Source: Endozoicomonas sp. OPT23 | Lineage (GTDB): Bacteria; Pseudomonadota; Gammaproteobacteria; Pseudomonadales; Endozoicomonadaceae | Direction of reading: 5' to 3' | Assembly (NCBI RefSeq): GCF_009653635.1 | Contig: NZ_PPFD01000003.1 | Coordinates: forward strand, 372,001 to 436,000 | DNA length: 64,000 bases | Shown here: positions 55,047 to 63,066 of the stretch, piece by piece | How positions within the stretch are numbered: the stretch's first letter is position 1 | How the letters are laid out: the number at the start of each line of letters is the position of its first letter | Notes under the pieces: generated by a model | Database searches by the model: none | What the model was told of the DNA's origin: nothing | The model's input: only the letters and a program-made list of their open reading frames with translations | Program-made: the position numbers and the translations under genes

Positions 55047-55715
55047 ATGTCAGACTCCAACGCTCCCTACGATAAGCCTGAATGGAAAACGCCGGAATCA
55101 CCTACCTGGGCAGCCCGTCGTCGTGCCGCAGAAGCCGCCCGAAAGATGATTGAAAACTTTGTGATCTGTACCGCTGAGGAAGACACTCTTAACCAGCTAG
55201 CCGATCAACTGGAAGCGGCGGCAGAAAAACTGGCAGAAACACCCTTAACTAACGGGCGCTTTGAGGGCTCAGGTCTGAAAGAAGAAACTTTCAACGACCG
55301 TGGATATGAGCTAGGCCCTGTTGAGGGCCGATGCAACCCGCTGGCAGCACCACTAACCACATGGATTAATGACAAAGGCGTTCATGGCAGAGTAAATATG
55401 GGCTGGCGTTACGAAGGCCCTCCTTATACGGTGCACGGCGGCCATGTAGCGGCACTGTTTGATCAGTTTCTCGGGGTAGGTCAGAAAACCACCGGCACTC
55501 CTGGTGTAACCGGCGAACTATCCATTCGTTATCATAAGATGACGCCGCTCAATACCGATCTGGAGCTGTTTGGCTGGCTGGAAAAGTCGGAAGGCCGGAA
55601 GATCGTTATGTCCGCTGAAATCAGAGCCAATGGTGAAGTCACAGCTTCCTGCAAGTGCCTGTTTATTCGTTTGAGCAAGGCGTCTGTCGAGCAGATTCAT
55701 CAGAAGACTATGTAA
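55047..55715 (+). CDS. PaaI-type hotdog thioesterase
   Basis: 222 residues. Hotdog signature YTVHGGHVAALFDQFLGVG; GELSIRYHKMTPLNTDLELFG and SAEIRANGEVTASCKCLFI are the core strands. These enzymes cleave acyl-CoA thioesters. The N-terminal ~75 residues form a charged helical extension. Substrate unknown. RBS not strong; start ATG at 55047 is the first in frame. Confidence 0.86.
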   Translation: MSDSNAPYDKPEWKTPESPTWAARRRAAEAARKMIENFVICTAEEDTLNQLADQLEAAAEKLAETPLTNGRFEGSGLKEETFNDRGYELGPVEGRCNPLAAPLTTWINDKGVHGRVNMGWRYEGPPYTVHGGHVAALFDQFLGVGQKTTGTPGVTGELSIRYHKMTPLNTDLELFGWLEKSEGRKIVMSAEIRANGEVTASCKCLFIRLSKASVEQIHQKTM

Positions 55716-55767
55716 TTACATAGCCTTCTGCTTGAGGGAATGAGTTCTAGCTGCTGGAGAACAGTCT

Positions 55768-56262
55768 TTACACTCTTCCCTTTCTCGAATTTATAAACCG
55801 TATTTCCTTAACGCTGCGATTTCTGAATAGCAGTGATGGCAGCGATACGCCAATAGCCAGCGCCAATAATACAAAGATAGTGTTAAGACCATTTCCCACC
55901 GCCAGAATCAGAAGATCAGCGGATGCTTCCTGAGCTCGGCTGAGCTCCATTAATCCCATCATCGAGCGATAGGCAAACACACCGGGAACCATGGGAATTA
56001 CAGCCGGAGCCATAAATACAGTGGTGGGCGTATGAACCCAGTGAGCAATCTGAATGGCCAGCAAACCCATTGTGCAAGACGCAATCAGAGTGCCTGAAAG
56101 CAAGTCTCCACCGTAATGAAGTGTGATTCCGCGCAAGCCGTATCCCAGAGCGGCCAGTAGCGCCGTAGCCCAGAACACTCTTATAGGTGCAGTAAACAGT
56201 GTCGCAAAACCTATAGCCGCCAGAGCTGCCCACAGGCATTTTTCAAACAGTATCCAGGTCAT
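55768..56262 (-). CDS. yjjB: YjjB-type half of a threonine/serine exporter-family transporter
   Basis: 164 residues, about five membrane helices, DUF3815 type: FMAPAVIPMVPGVFAYRSMMG is diagnostic. Forms a pair with the YjjP-like protein; in E. coli YjjPB is linked to succinate export. Start overlaps the YjjP stop (TAATG). Confidence 0.9.
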   Translation of the reverse strand: MTWILFEKCLWAALAAIGFATLFTAPIRVFWATALLAALGYGLRGITLHYGGDLLSGTLIASCTMGLLAIQIAHWVHTPTTVFMAPAVIPMVPGVFAYRSMMGLMELSRAQEASADLLILAVGNGLNTIFVLLALAIGVSLPSLLFRNRSVKEIRFINSRKGRV

Positions 56263-57068
56263 TATTGATTCACTCCCAGCAGGCCAGAGCTAAGCACAAT
56301 GCCCATGGCGATGGAAAAGGCGATCACCACACCCTGCATGGCTCGCCCCTGACCAATCGTGATATGGCCATGCATCAAATCGATAATGCCATTAATCATA
56401 GGAACGCCCGGGATCAGAAAGAGCACCGATGTGGCTACTGCTATTTCCGGACTTTGACCAATCTCCAGTGGAATACCAATGCCACTGATACCGCTGGCAA
56501 TGAACGACGCTGAACCAACACTCAGTGCAAGGTTGTAGCCTCTGTGCAGCAGTGCATTTCTGGTGGTGAAGCCCAGTGCTGTTGCCACACCGGCCAACAG
56601 CATTGCCAATGGCTCTCCACCCGCCAGACGACAGAATGCCATGCCAGCCAGGCTGATCATGGTGACCAGCTTGATCTTTGAATAATGGGGAATGCTTCTG
56701 ATCCGCTCTACTTCTGTGCGAATCTCGATAAGCGTCATGTCATCAACACCTGCTTTCCAGCTCAAACGACTGATTGCAGATACCACACTCATATTCACAC
56801 CATAACCTTTGATACGCCGAAAGGCCGTATGCTCAAAGTCATCACAGTGATCATTAGTCAGTGTCAGGGTGACACCAGAGAAGGAGAAGAAGGCTTGAAT
56901 ATCATAGCCAAGGGCCTTGGCGATTCTGACAATGTTCCGGTTCACCCGTTCGGTGTGAGCGCCGGAAGCCATCAGCAATTCAGCGATATCCAGAAGAAGG
57001 TTGGAGCATTCACGATGCCGGTAGTTACCTCGGGCAACTACCGGCCTTTCGGCAGGTTCAGTAGGCAT
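56262..57068 (-). CDS. yjjP: YjjP-type half of a threonine/serine exporter-family transporter
   Basis: 268 residues. DUF1212/ThrE N-terminal soluble part (LLDIAELLMASGAHTERVNRNI, FFSFSGVTLTL, RIKGYGVNMSVVSAISRLSW) and C-terminal helices (SFIASGISGIGIPLE, LFLIPGVPMINGIID). Pairs with YjjB in a translationally coupled unit. Confidence 0.9.
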   Translation of the reverse strand: MPTEPAERPVVARGNYRHRECSNLLLDIAELLMASGAHTERVNRNIVRIAKALGYDIQAFFSFSGVTLTLTNDHCDDFEHTAFRRIKGYGVNMSVVSAISRLSWKAGVDDMTLIEIRTEVERIRSIPHYSKIKLVTMISLAGMAFCRLAGGEPLAMLLAGVATALGFTTRNALLHRGYNLALSVGSASFIASGISGIGIPLEIGQSPEIAVATSVLFLIPGVPMINGIIDLMHGHITIGQGRAMQGVVIAFSIAMGIVLSSGLLGVNQ

Positions 57069-57161
57069 GAAAACAGCATAGGCAGATTAAATCAGTTGTG
57101 AACTATAGCCTGTTTTCATAGGTCGCTTAGCTGATACCTGTCAACGCGAGCCAATAAAACC

Positions 57162-58016
57162 TTATCGATCTCCACGACCTGCACCACGAATGCGAGGGTC
57201 TTCGTCATAGCTTTGGGTCGCTTTGGTACCTGATTCCGGTTCCAGAGTCTGAATGGTGACACCACCATCAATATCCAGAATGGTGCCGGTAATATAGCTG
57301 GATGCTTCTGATGCCAGAAACAGTGCACCATCGGCAATTTCATCACTGGTTCCCCAGCGTCTCAACGGTGTTCCTTCTTTAATTGCGTCGTACATTCCCG
57401 GCTTTTTCAGGATGACATTTTCCATTCCCCAGGAGCCTTCAATCGGACCAGGTGAAATACCGTTAACGCGGATACCTTCTGGCCCCCACTCAATAGCCAG
57501 TACTTTACAGAGCATGTTTACACCAGCTTTGGCAGAACAGACATGAGTCTGATAAGGCATAGGGCGTACCGCTTCAGGCGCAGTAATCGCCATCAGAGAA
57601 GCTCCCGGCTTTCTCAGGAAATCAAAAGAGGCTTTGAATACGTTAAACGTTCCCAGAAGGTCAATATCAATAATGGATTTGAACGCATTGGCACTCATGC
57701 CAACGGCTGGGGCATAGAAATTACCAGCCTGACCAGCCACCACGATATCAATGCCACCAAAGGTTTCGGCGGTGATTTTCATGGTTTCATAAACACGATC
57801 GTAGTCGCGTACATCACCTGGCAGACCAAGCGCTTCAGCGCCCATGTCACGAATTTCCTGAGCGGCCGACTCGGTACGGTCAACTGTACGACTCATTACT
57901 GTTACTTTGGCGCCCTGCTCTGCAAATCGCTTGGCGATCTCCAGATTAAAGCTACGGGTTCCACCAGCAACGTATGCAACCTTGCCTTCAAGGGTGCGTT
58001 CTTTAAATGCCGACAC
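57162..58016 (-). CDS. SDR oxidoreductase resembling 2,4-dienoyl-CoA reductase
   Basis: 284 residues. DECR2/SPS19-like pattern: AGNFYAPAVGMSANAFKS, DIDLLGTFNVFKASFDFL, HVCSAKAGVNMLCK (K163), LAIEWGPEGIRVNGISPGPI, ASSYITGTILDIDGG. As in peroxisomal 2,4-dienoyl-CoA reductases, no YxxxK tyrosine is present. The nucleotide-binding glycine motif is unusual: AGGTRSFNLE (17-26) instead of TGGGSGIG, so cofactor binding may differ. Function would be reduction of polyunsaturated acyl-CoAs, inferred. Alone, 93 bp from yjjP. Confidence 0.84.
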   Translation of the reverse strand: MSAFKERTLEGKVAYVAGGTRSFNLEIAKRFAEQGAKVTVMSRTVDRTESAAQEIRDMGAEALGLPGDVRDYDRVYETMKITAETFGGIDIVVAGQAGNFYAPAVGMSANAFKSIIDIDLLGTFNVFKASFDFLRKPGASLMAITAPEAVRPMPYQTHVCSAKAGVNMLCKVLAIEWGPEGIRVNGISPGPIEGSWGMENVILKKPGMYDAIKEGTPLRRWGTSDEIADGALFLASEASSYITGTILDIDGGVTIQTLEPESGTKATQSYDEDPRIRGAGRGDR

Positions 58017-58212
58017 AGCACTCTCCCTGTTGTTATTTTTATATTTAGAGTTTTGGAATAATAGTTATCAAACATCAGGATGGCTGTATTCACCTACCGT
58101 CGGCGAACTAGTCAGAATGAACTACTGACTGTAAAGAGAGCATCTACCCACATGAGTGAATAGTCTGGTTATGGTATAAATACTCCAGATGTTCTGTTGG
58201 GAATAAGCAAAA

Positions 58213-58326
58213 ATGATCCAGTTTCTGAAAGACGTAAAAAACATGCACTGGGCTGCCAGATTGATTCTGATTCTGGTGGTTCTGAAAGCTCTGGCTGCCG
58301 TATATCGTGAGCAGGCCATTTTTTAA
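58213..58326 (+). CDS. Possible 37-residue membrane peptide
   Basis: ATG at 58213, TAA at 58324-58326. The peptide MIQFLKDVKNMHWAARLILI continues into one hydrophobic helix (ILILVVLKALAAVY) and a charged end. GGGAA lies 9 nt upstream. It is 42 bp before the zinc peptidase gene on the same strand and could be its leader or a small regulator. Weak evidence. Confidence 0.35.
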   Translation: MIQFLKDVKNMHWAARLILILVVLKALAAVYREQAIF

Positions 58327-58368
58327 TTCAACCAGCTACAGATAATAAAAAGTAAAAGGACGGATTAA

Positions 58369-59052
58369 ATGCATTTTGCACTATTGGGGCTACTGATCAT
58401 TCTGCTGGTTGTGGCTCCTCAGTACTGGGTAAAGCGCACACTCAATCGACATGGTTCAAACCTGAAAGCTATGCCCGGTACAGGTGGAGAGCTGGCCAAC
58501 CATCTAATTGAAAGGTTTGAGCTTAGCGGTGTTACGGTTGTGAAAGGCGGGCAGGGTGAAGATTACTATGACCCTTCCCGAAAGCTGATTTCCCTTTCAC
58601 CCCAGCATTACGAAGGCCGTTCCGTCGCCGCTGTTGCAATAGCTGCACATGAAACCAGCCATGCTTTGCAGGATCAGGAAAACAACCCTGATTTTTTACG
58701 CAGAGAAAAAAGGATTCGTCTGGCTGTGAGTATTCAGCAGTTCAGTTCTATCGCTCTAATGATTTCACCACTGATTTTTCTGCTGACACGGGCGCCTCAC
58801 AGTATGTTGCTGACTGCTCTTATCGGCATCAGTGGTATGGTGGCTGCTATCTGGGTTCAATTTCTTAACCTGCCCATTGAGCTTGATGCCAGCTTTAAAA
58901 AGGCTCTGCCCATCCTTTCGGAAGGCTACCTGCCTGATGAACACCTACCTGCCGCCAACGAAGTTCTTAAAGCCGCTGCATACACCTATGTCGCAGCAGC
59001 TCTGGCCAGTGTGGTCAATCTTGCACGCTGGGTAGCCATTCTTAGACGATAA
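58369..59052 (+). CDS. YugP-type membrane zinc metallopeptidase
   Basis: 227 residues. Short N-terminal membrane anchor, zinc motif AIAAHETSHALQDQEN (HExxH), two to three further helices, and LPIELDASFKKALPIL as the conserved block after them. This is the Zn_peptidase_2 (YugP) family, membrane-bound neutral peptidases of unknown substrate. GGCGGATTAA-type sequence just before the ATG is a weak ribosome binding site. Confidence 0.9.
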   Translation: MHFALLGLLIILLVVAPQYWVKRTLNRHGSNLKAMPGTGGELANHLIERFELSGVTVVKGGQGEDYYDPSRKLISLSPQHYEGRSVAAVAIAAHETSHALQDQENNPDFLRREKRIRLAVSIQQFSSIALMISPLIFLLTRAPHSMLLTALIGISGMVAAIWVQFLNLPIELDASFKKALPILSEGYLPDEHLPAANEVLKAAAYTYVAAALASVVNLARWVAILRR

Positions 59053-59121
59053 TCAGCCGCAGCCTTTGTTGGTCTGTACTAGCCTGTAAAAACTCATACA
59101 TCTGATTACAGGTTGGATAGC

Positions 59122-60144
59122 ATGCAGATAATACAGAGGTTTTGTCGTTTATGGCTGTATCTGATTCTGTCTCTAATTTCTCTATCAGCCCTTTCTGAAC
59201 CTAATTGCACCGACTGCAACAAAGAGATGAAACCGAAAGGCGAACATTGGTCGTGCCAAAATGGAGACTGTAAAAAATACGATATTGTTGTAAACCTTCA
59301 AGGAAGCGCTATAAATTCGGACTCTGTTAGCGACCTTGGTATTCCTGATTTACGTCTTGCTGATCCAGATAGTGACGAGGGTGGAGAGGTAAAGTCAAAG
59401 TATGAATCTAATACTGAAAGAGAAGAGGACGAGATCGCTGCAGCAACACCTCCTTCTGATTCCTCTGAGATAACGCTGAATGACTGTTTACTGTTAGTGC
59501 CAGTTACACATCGATTAAGCATACTGACGAACTTTTTCGGAATAACCGGCAGTGAAGCAGTTCAATCCTTTATAGTTTCACTTTCTGAGCAACTGGATAT
59601 AGCACCAGAAGAGGCAGCTCGAATTATTCGCCAAATATCAAGGATTAATACAATATACACGACCATCGCCCAACAGATTAATGTACAAACCGCTGCGCAA
59701 TCTCAAAACGCCTTGGTTCATATGACAAATCTGAGTACAACACTAAAACAGGAGGACTCTCATGCATCAGTTGGGCAGTCGTGGGATAATTTCATTACCG
59801 AGCATGGAGCAGAAGTTCAAATACAGAGAAGACTGGGCCGTTCGGACACATCTCACGAAGAACTCTATGCCCTGGCAGGCTCTGCACTGGGTGAAGGGCA
59901 AACTCTTACACTTGCTGCCCAGTTACAGACAGGAGGGATATCTCTCTTGGTCGCAGAACCCGTTTTTTCTGATTCATCAGAGTTTTCTGTGGACTTGCAC
60001 AGCCCAAATTCTGGGTCTTTCAGCATGACAGTAAATCAACTGACAGATTTTCTTCGTGAGTTTGTCGTACAAATCAATGTTTCCAGCTTTGCTGTGCTTG
60101 TTCAGTCTCCACAGTCCCAACAGGGTGGTGCTACTCCAATGTAA
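59122..60144 (+). CDS. Exported orphan protein with N-terminal cysteine cluster
   Basis: 340 residues from the ATG at 59122 (TTG at 59113 possible). Signal peptide FCRLWLYLILSLISLSALS, cleavage near ALS-EPN. Straight after it come four cysteines, NCTDCNKEMKPKGEHWSCQNGDC (two CxxC-like pairs, read in two parts), like a small zinc ribbon or two disulphides. An acidic linker follows and then a helical Ser/Gln-rich region. No family recognised. Confidence 0.62.
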   Translation: MQIIQRFCRLWLYLILSLISLSALSEPNCTDCNKEMKPKGEHWSCQNGDCKKYDIVVNLQGSAINSDSVSDLGIPDLRLADPDSDEGGEVKSKYESNTEREEDEIAAATPPSDSSEITLNDCLLLVPVTHRLSILTNFFGITGSEAVQSFIVSLSEQLDIAPEEAARIIRQISRINTIYTTIAQQINVQTAAQSQNALVHMTNLSTTLKQEDSHASVGQSWDNFITEHGAEVQIQRRLGRSDTSHEELYALAGSALGEGQTLTLAAQLQTGGISLLVAEPVFSDSSEFSVDLHSPNSGSFSMTVNQLTDFLREFVVQINVSSFAVLVQSPQSQQGGATPM

Positions 60145-60198
60145 GAGTCTGTTTAACTAATTACTGCTGTTAAATACTCAAAGTAAGTGTGCTTACAC

Positions 60199-61116
60199 TC
60201 ATACTGCAACACTGAGCACAGCCATCAGCGTAAACATAGACATCACAGTCTGTAGTGTAATAATGGCCGACATCAGTCTTACATCTCCGCCCAACTCTCT
60301 GGACAGAATATGTGATGTTGAGGCTGTTGGCAGTGCAGCAAACAATACTAGAACAGAAAGTGCTATTCCTTCGACACCCAGAAGCATCGCAACCCCTGCT
60401 ATCACTGCTGGAAAGAGCAATAATTTAAACAGACAGGCAATAATAATCTCCAGTTTGGCGGCTTTTATTTGATCAAGATGTAAGCCCACCCCTACCGATA
60501 GAAGCCCCAACGGCAAAGCTGCTGAACTTAACACTGACAGGGTCTGGTTTAATGGCGACCAGATTCCCGTACCTATAACATTAATGGCTCCCCCTGCAAA
60601 GCAGGCAAGAATCAGCGGATTCTTGATAATCGAACGAATAAACGACATGGGAGACAGACTTGACTGACTCGCATAGATCGAAAAAATACTGATACAACAG
60701 ATATTGATAATCGGCACAAAGAAAGTAATTAGAAACGCAGCCAATATCAAACCTTCATCACCATAGAGCGAGCTGACCAGTGCAAGGAAAACATAGGAGT
60801 TAAAGCGAAGCGCGCCCTGATATACGGATGTGAAAGCAGCTCCTGAAAAGTGCAGCCATGCTCTGTTGAGAGCAACAAGAATCGTCGTCAGTATGGCAAC
60901 AGCCAGTAAAGAGCTGCTGATAAAAGCAGTTCCTTCAAACCCTTGCAGATCGGCATTGGACAACTTGTAGATAAACAGTGCAGGAAAAAGCGCGTAATAG
61001 GTAAAACGATCCGCCTGCTCCCAGAACCCTTCTCCGGGAAAGCGCAGGTGTTTGAAGGTATAGCCCAGAAATATGAGCAAGAATATCGGCAGCAACGAAT
61101 CCAGAATAGCTTGCAT
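60199..61116 (-). CDS. AEC-family (auxin efflux carrier type) transporter
   Basis: 305 residues from the ATG at 61116. Ten predicted helices in two halves; LLPIFLLIFLGYTFKHLRF at the start and SAALPLGLLSVGVGLHLDQ in the middle are typical of AEC permeases, which export organic acids or amino acids. A TTG at 61143 is less likely. Alone. Confidence 0.88.
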   Translation of the reverse strand: MQAILDSLLPIFLLIFLGYTFKHLRFPGEGFWEQADRFTYYALFPALFIYKLSNADLQGFEGTAFISSSLLAVAILTTILVALNRAWLHFSGAAFTSVYQGALRFNSYVFLALVSSLYGDEGLILAAFLITFFVPIINICCISIFSIYASQSSLSPMSFIRSIIKNPLILACFAGGAINVIGTGIWSPLNQTLSVLSSAALPLGLLSVGVGLHLDQIKAAKLEIIIACLFKLLLFPAVIAGVAMLLGVEGIALSVLVLFAALPTASTSHILSRELGGDVRLMSAIITLQTVMSMFTLMAVLSVAV

Positions 61117-61366
61117 AGACTTCTTATTATCCCTGAGAAACAAGCATTATTATTGCTGCCAACCATAGCTCAGTGGGGGTTATATTTCATTGGCTCTGGA
61201 GTGCAAACAGAAAAAATCACACGATAACTACCATGAAGCAGTACTCATCCAGAGTTTTGTCTGAAGCTGTTTCAAGTTGTCACCTGAAGACTGCCCAGTT
61301 TAAAATTTTACATATTCATCTTATCTACTATTTTTCACATGAACATATTAACTTTCTACACAAATA

Positions 61367-62173
61367 ATGAAATTAAAGTTATTTTTTTGTTTAGCCATCC
61401 TGTTCTCATCGAATGTCTATTCAGTGTTTTTGACAGCGAATGGAATAAAAGACCCTAAATACATTGTTTACAGGGACTCAGATCAAAATTCTGAAAGAAG
61501 AGAAGAACTTACTTTTACTTTTGATGATCGTGGAACGACTCAGTACTCTGTTGGGGAAAAAACCCGTTCATTCACCTCGATAGAAGCTTCACCTGTCTTC
61601 CACACTTTCGCCTCTCAAATTCACAGCAATCATCCACCTGCTTTTTTTACCATTGGCTTCACTGCAGCTATGGCTTTAATCATATCCCAATATTATTCAG
61701 TCAATAGCCATCAGTCACCAGGGCAAATACTGAACTCATTTACCTTAGTAAGCTTTTCAAGTCAGCTCGGAACCTACACATTAGACATAACTGAAGAAGG
61801 GTCTGGTTTTTCAGCATCCATCACAATAACGCCTGGAAGGGGTAGTCAAACATCAATATCAATAAACCACCAGGGAGAGATCAATTACTATACAGTTGTT
61901 CCTGCGAGAAAAGAGCCAAATGCAACTGATCACCTTCAGAGTTCACCAGACCAGGATTCTGAAAGAAAAAAACAGAAAACCTCCCCATGGAATTTATTCT
62001 GCTGCTTCCAGAGAGGTGACAATTCAGTTGAGCTTGAGGCATCAACCAATTTTCATGGTACATATAAAGCTTTGGTCAATGGCTATGAGTGGCATCTTAT
62101 TGCATCTCTTACCGCAGTTTTGTTCTCTACGGTTTATGCCCAACCCAATGGATATAGTTCTTATTTCCAGTAA
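61367..62173 (+). CDS. Exported orphan protein
   Basis: 268 residues. Signal peptide MKLKLFFCLAILFSSNVYS, cleavage near VYS-VFL. Beta-rich, Ser/Thr-rich middle, a lysine-rich stretch (SERKKQKTSPW) with a CC pair, and a C-terminal hydrophobic segment (HLIASLTAVLFSTVYA). AT-rich. Its last 47 bp overlap the 3' end of the convergent nrdG gene. No family recognised. Confidence 0.58.
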   Translation: MKLKLFFCLAILFSSNVYSVFLTANGIKDPKYIVYRDSDQNSERREELTFTFDDRGTTQYSVGEKTRSFTSIEASPVFHTFASQIHSNHPPAFFTIGFTAAMALIISQYYSVNSHQSPGQILNSFTLVSFSSQLGTYTLDITEEGSGFSASITITPGRGSQTSISINHQGEINYYTVVPARKEPNATDHLQSSPDQDSERKKQKTSPWNLFCCFQRGDNSVELEASTNFHGTYKALVNGYEWHLIASLTAVLFSTVYAQPNGYSSYFQ

Positions 62174-62642
62174 GAGATGATGGTTGCTTTATTACCCTCT
62201 GATTCGAACTCCCTCTCCACGGTAAAGAAAGGTCTTTTTTCTCTTCCTCATACTTACCATCAATCAATACATCCACATAGCGAACGACTTCTTTCTGAAG
62301 CAGGGACAAATCTTCAAAAAGGTAACCTGTCCAGAGCCAGATATTTTTATCCGGCAGTTCAGCCTTTACCCGCTGAACAAGATGAAGAATGTCACTGAGG
62401 TTAGCTGGAAACAAAGGATCTCCACCAGAAAGAGATAAGCCATCACGATGAATACGACTATCAGACAAATCCCGCAATATCTGATCGACCATATTCTCAG
62501 TAAACGGGTGGCCTTGGGAAGCATCCCAGCTGGACGAATTATGGCAACCTTTACAAAGGTGTTCACAGCCGCTGACAAACAGAGTGCAGCGAGTGCCCTC
62601 ACCGTTCACAACATCGATTGGGTAATACTGCAGGTAATTCAT
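62127..62642 (-). CDS. nrdG: Anaerobic ribonucleotide reductase activating protein
   Basis: 171 residues. Radical-SAM activase that makes the glycyl radical in NrdD. Motif CEHLCKGCHN (CxxxCxxC), GEGTRCTLFVSG before it, DGLSLSGGDPLFPANL and WLWTGYLFEDL after it match NrdG. C-terminus is ~15 residues longer than E. coli NrdG (154) and overlaps the convergent orphan gene. No nrdD lies next to it in the window, unusual for this gene. Confidence 0.92.
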   Translation of the reverse strand: MNYLQYYPIDVVNGEGTRCTLFVSGCEHLCKGCHNSSSWDASQGHPFTENMVDQILRDLSDSRIHRDGLSLSGGDPLFPANLSDILHLVQRVKAELPDKNIWLWTGYLFEDLSLLQKEVVRYVDVLIDGKYEEEKKDLSLPWRGSSNQRVIKQPSSLTGNKNYIHWVGHKP

Positions 62643-62848
62643 AGGTCGGATAAAGCCTGAAACCTGTAATAAACAGAGGTCAGGTATTCTACTAAAAAGA
62701 GTACCATCAGGTTAACGACCAAAGCACAGAGCCCCAGGTTAATCCCCAAAACCTGCTTAACGCTATAAAACAACCCTATCAAGAGAATCGAAAATTTTGC
62801 TATCAGACCTGCGAGCAGAGAACGAACCTTAAGGTTCCGGTACTTCAT
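62639..62848 (-). CDS. Possible 69-residue membrane protein upstream of nrdG
   Basis: Two hydrophobic helices (LLAGLIAKFSILLIGLFY and GLCALVVNLMVLFLVEYL). Its TGA overlaps the nrdG ATG (ATGA at 62639-62642), a coupling pattern that supports it being real. No good ribosome binding site and no family recognised. Confidence 0.45.
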   Translation of the reverse strand: MKYRNLKVRSLLAGLIAKFSILLIGLFYSVKQVLGINLGLCALVVNLMVLFLVEYLTSVYYRFQALSDL

Positions 62849-63066
62849 GGTCTGAGCTTCTGTACCATGGCACAGAGGCTATCAGAAGAAGAATAACGGC
62901 AGAATGAAGCAGTAACCGTTTATACCTGTTTATCACTATTTTCTACTCAACTCAGGAATAGAAAAAATAGCACAAAGCTAAAGAGCCATTATTTCTCTAT
63001 AGGCTCTGAAGGATGGGGCTCAGCGGGCGAAATAACTCTATATATTTGATACTGAGCGGTTTTTCC

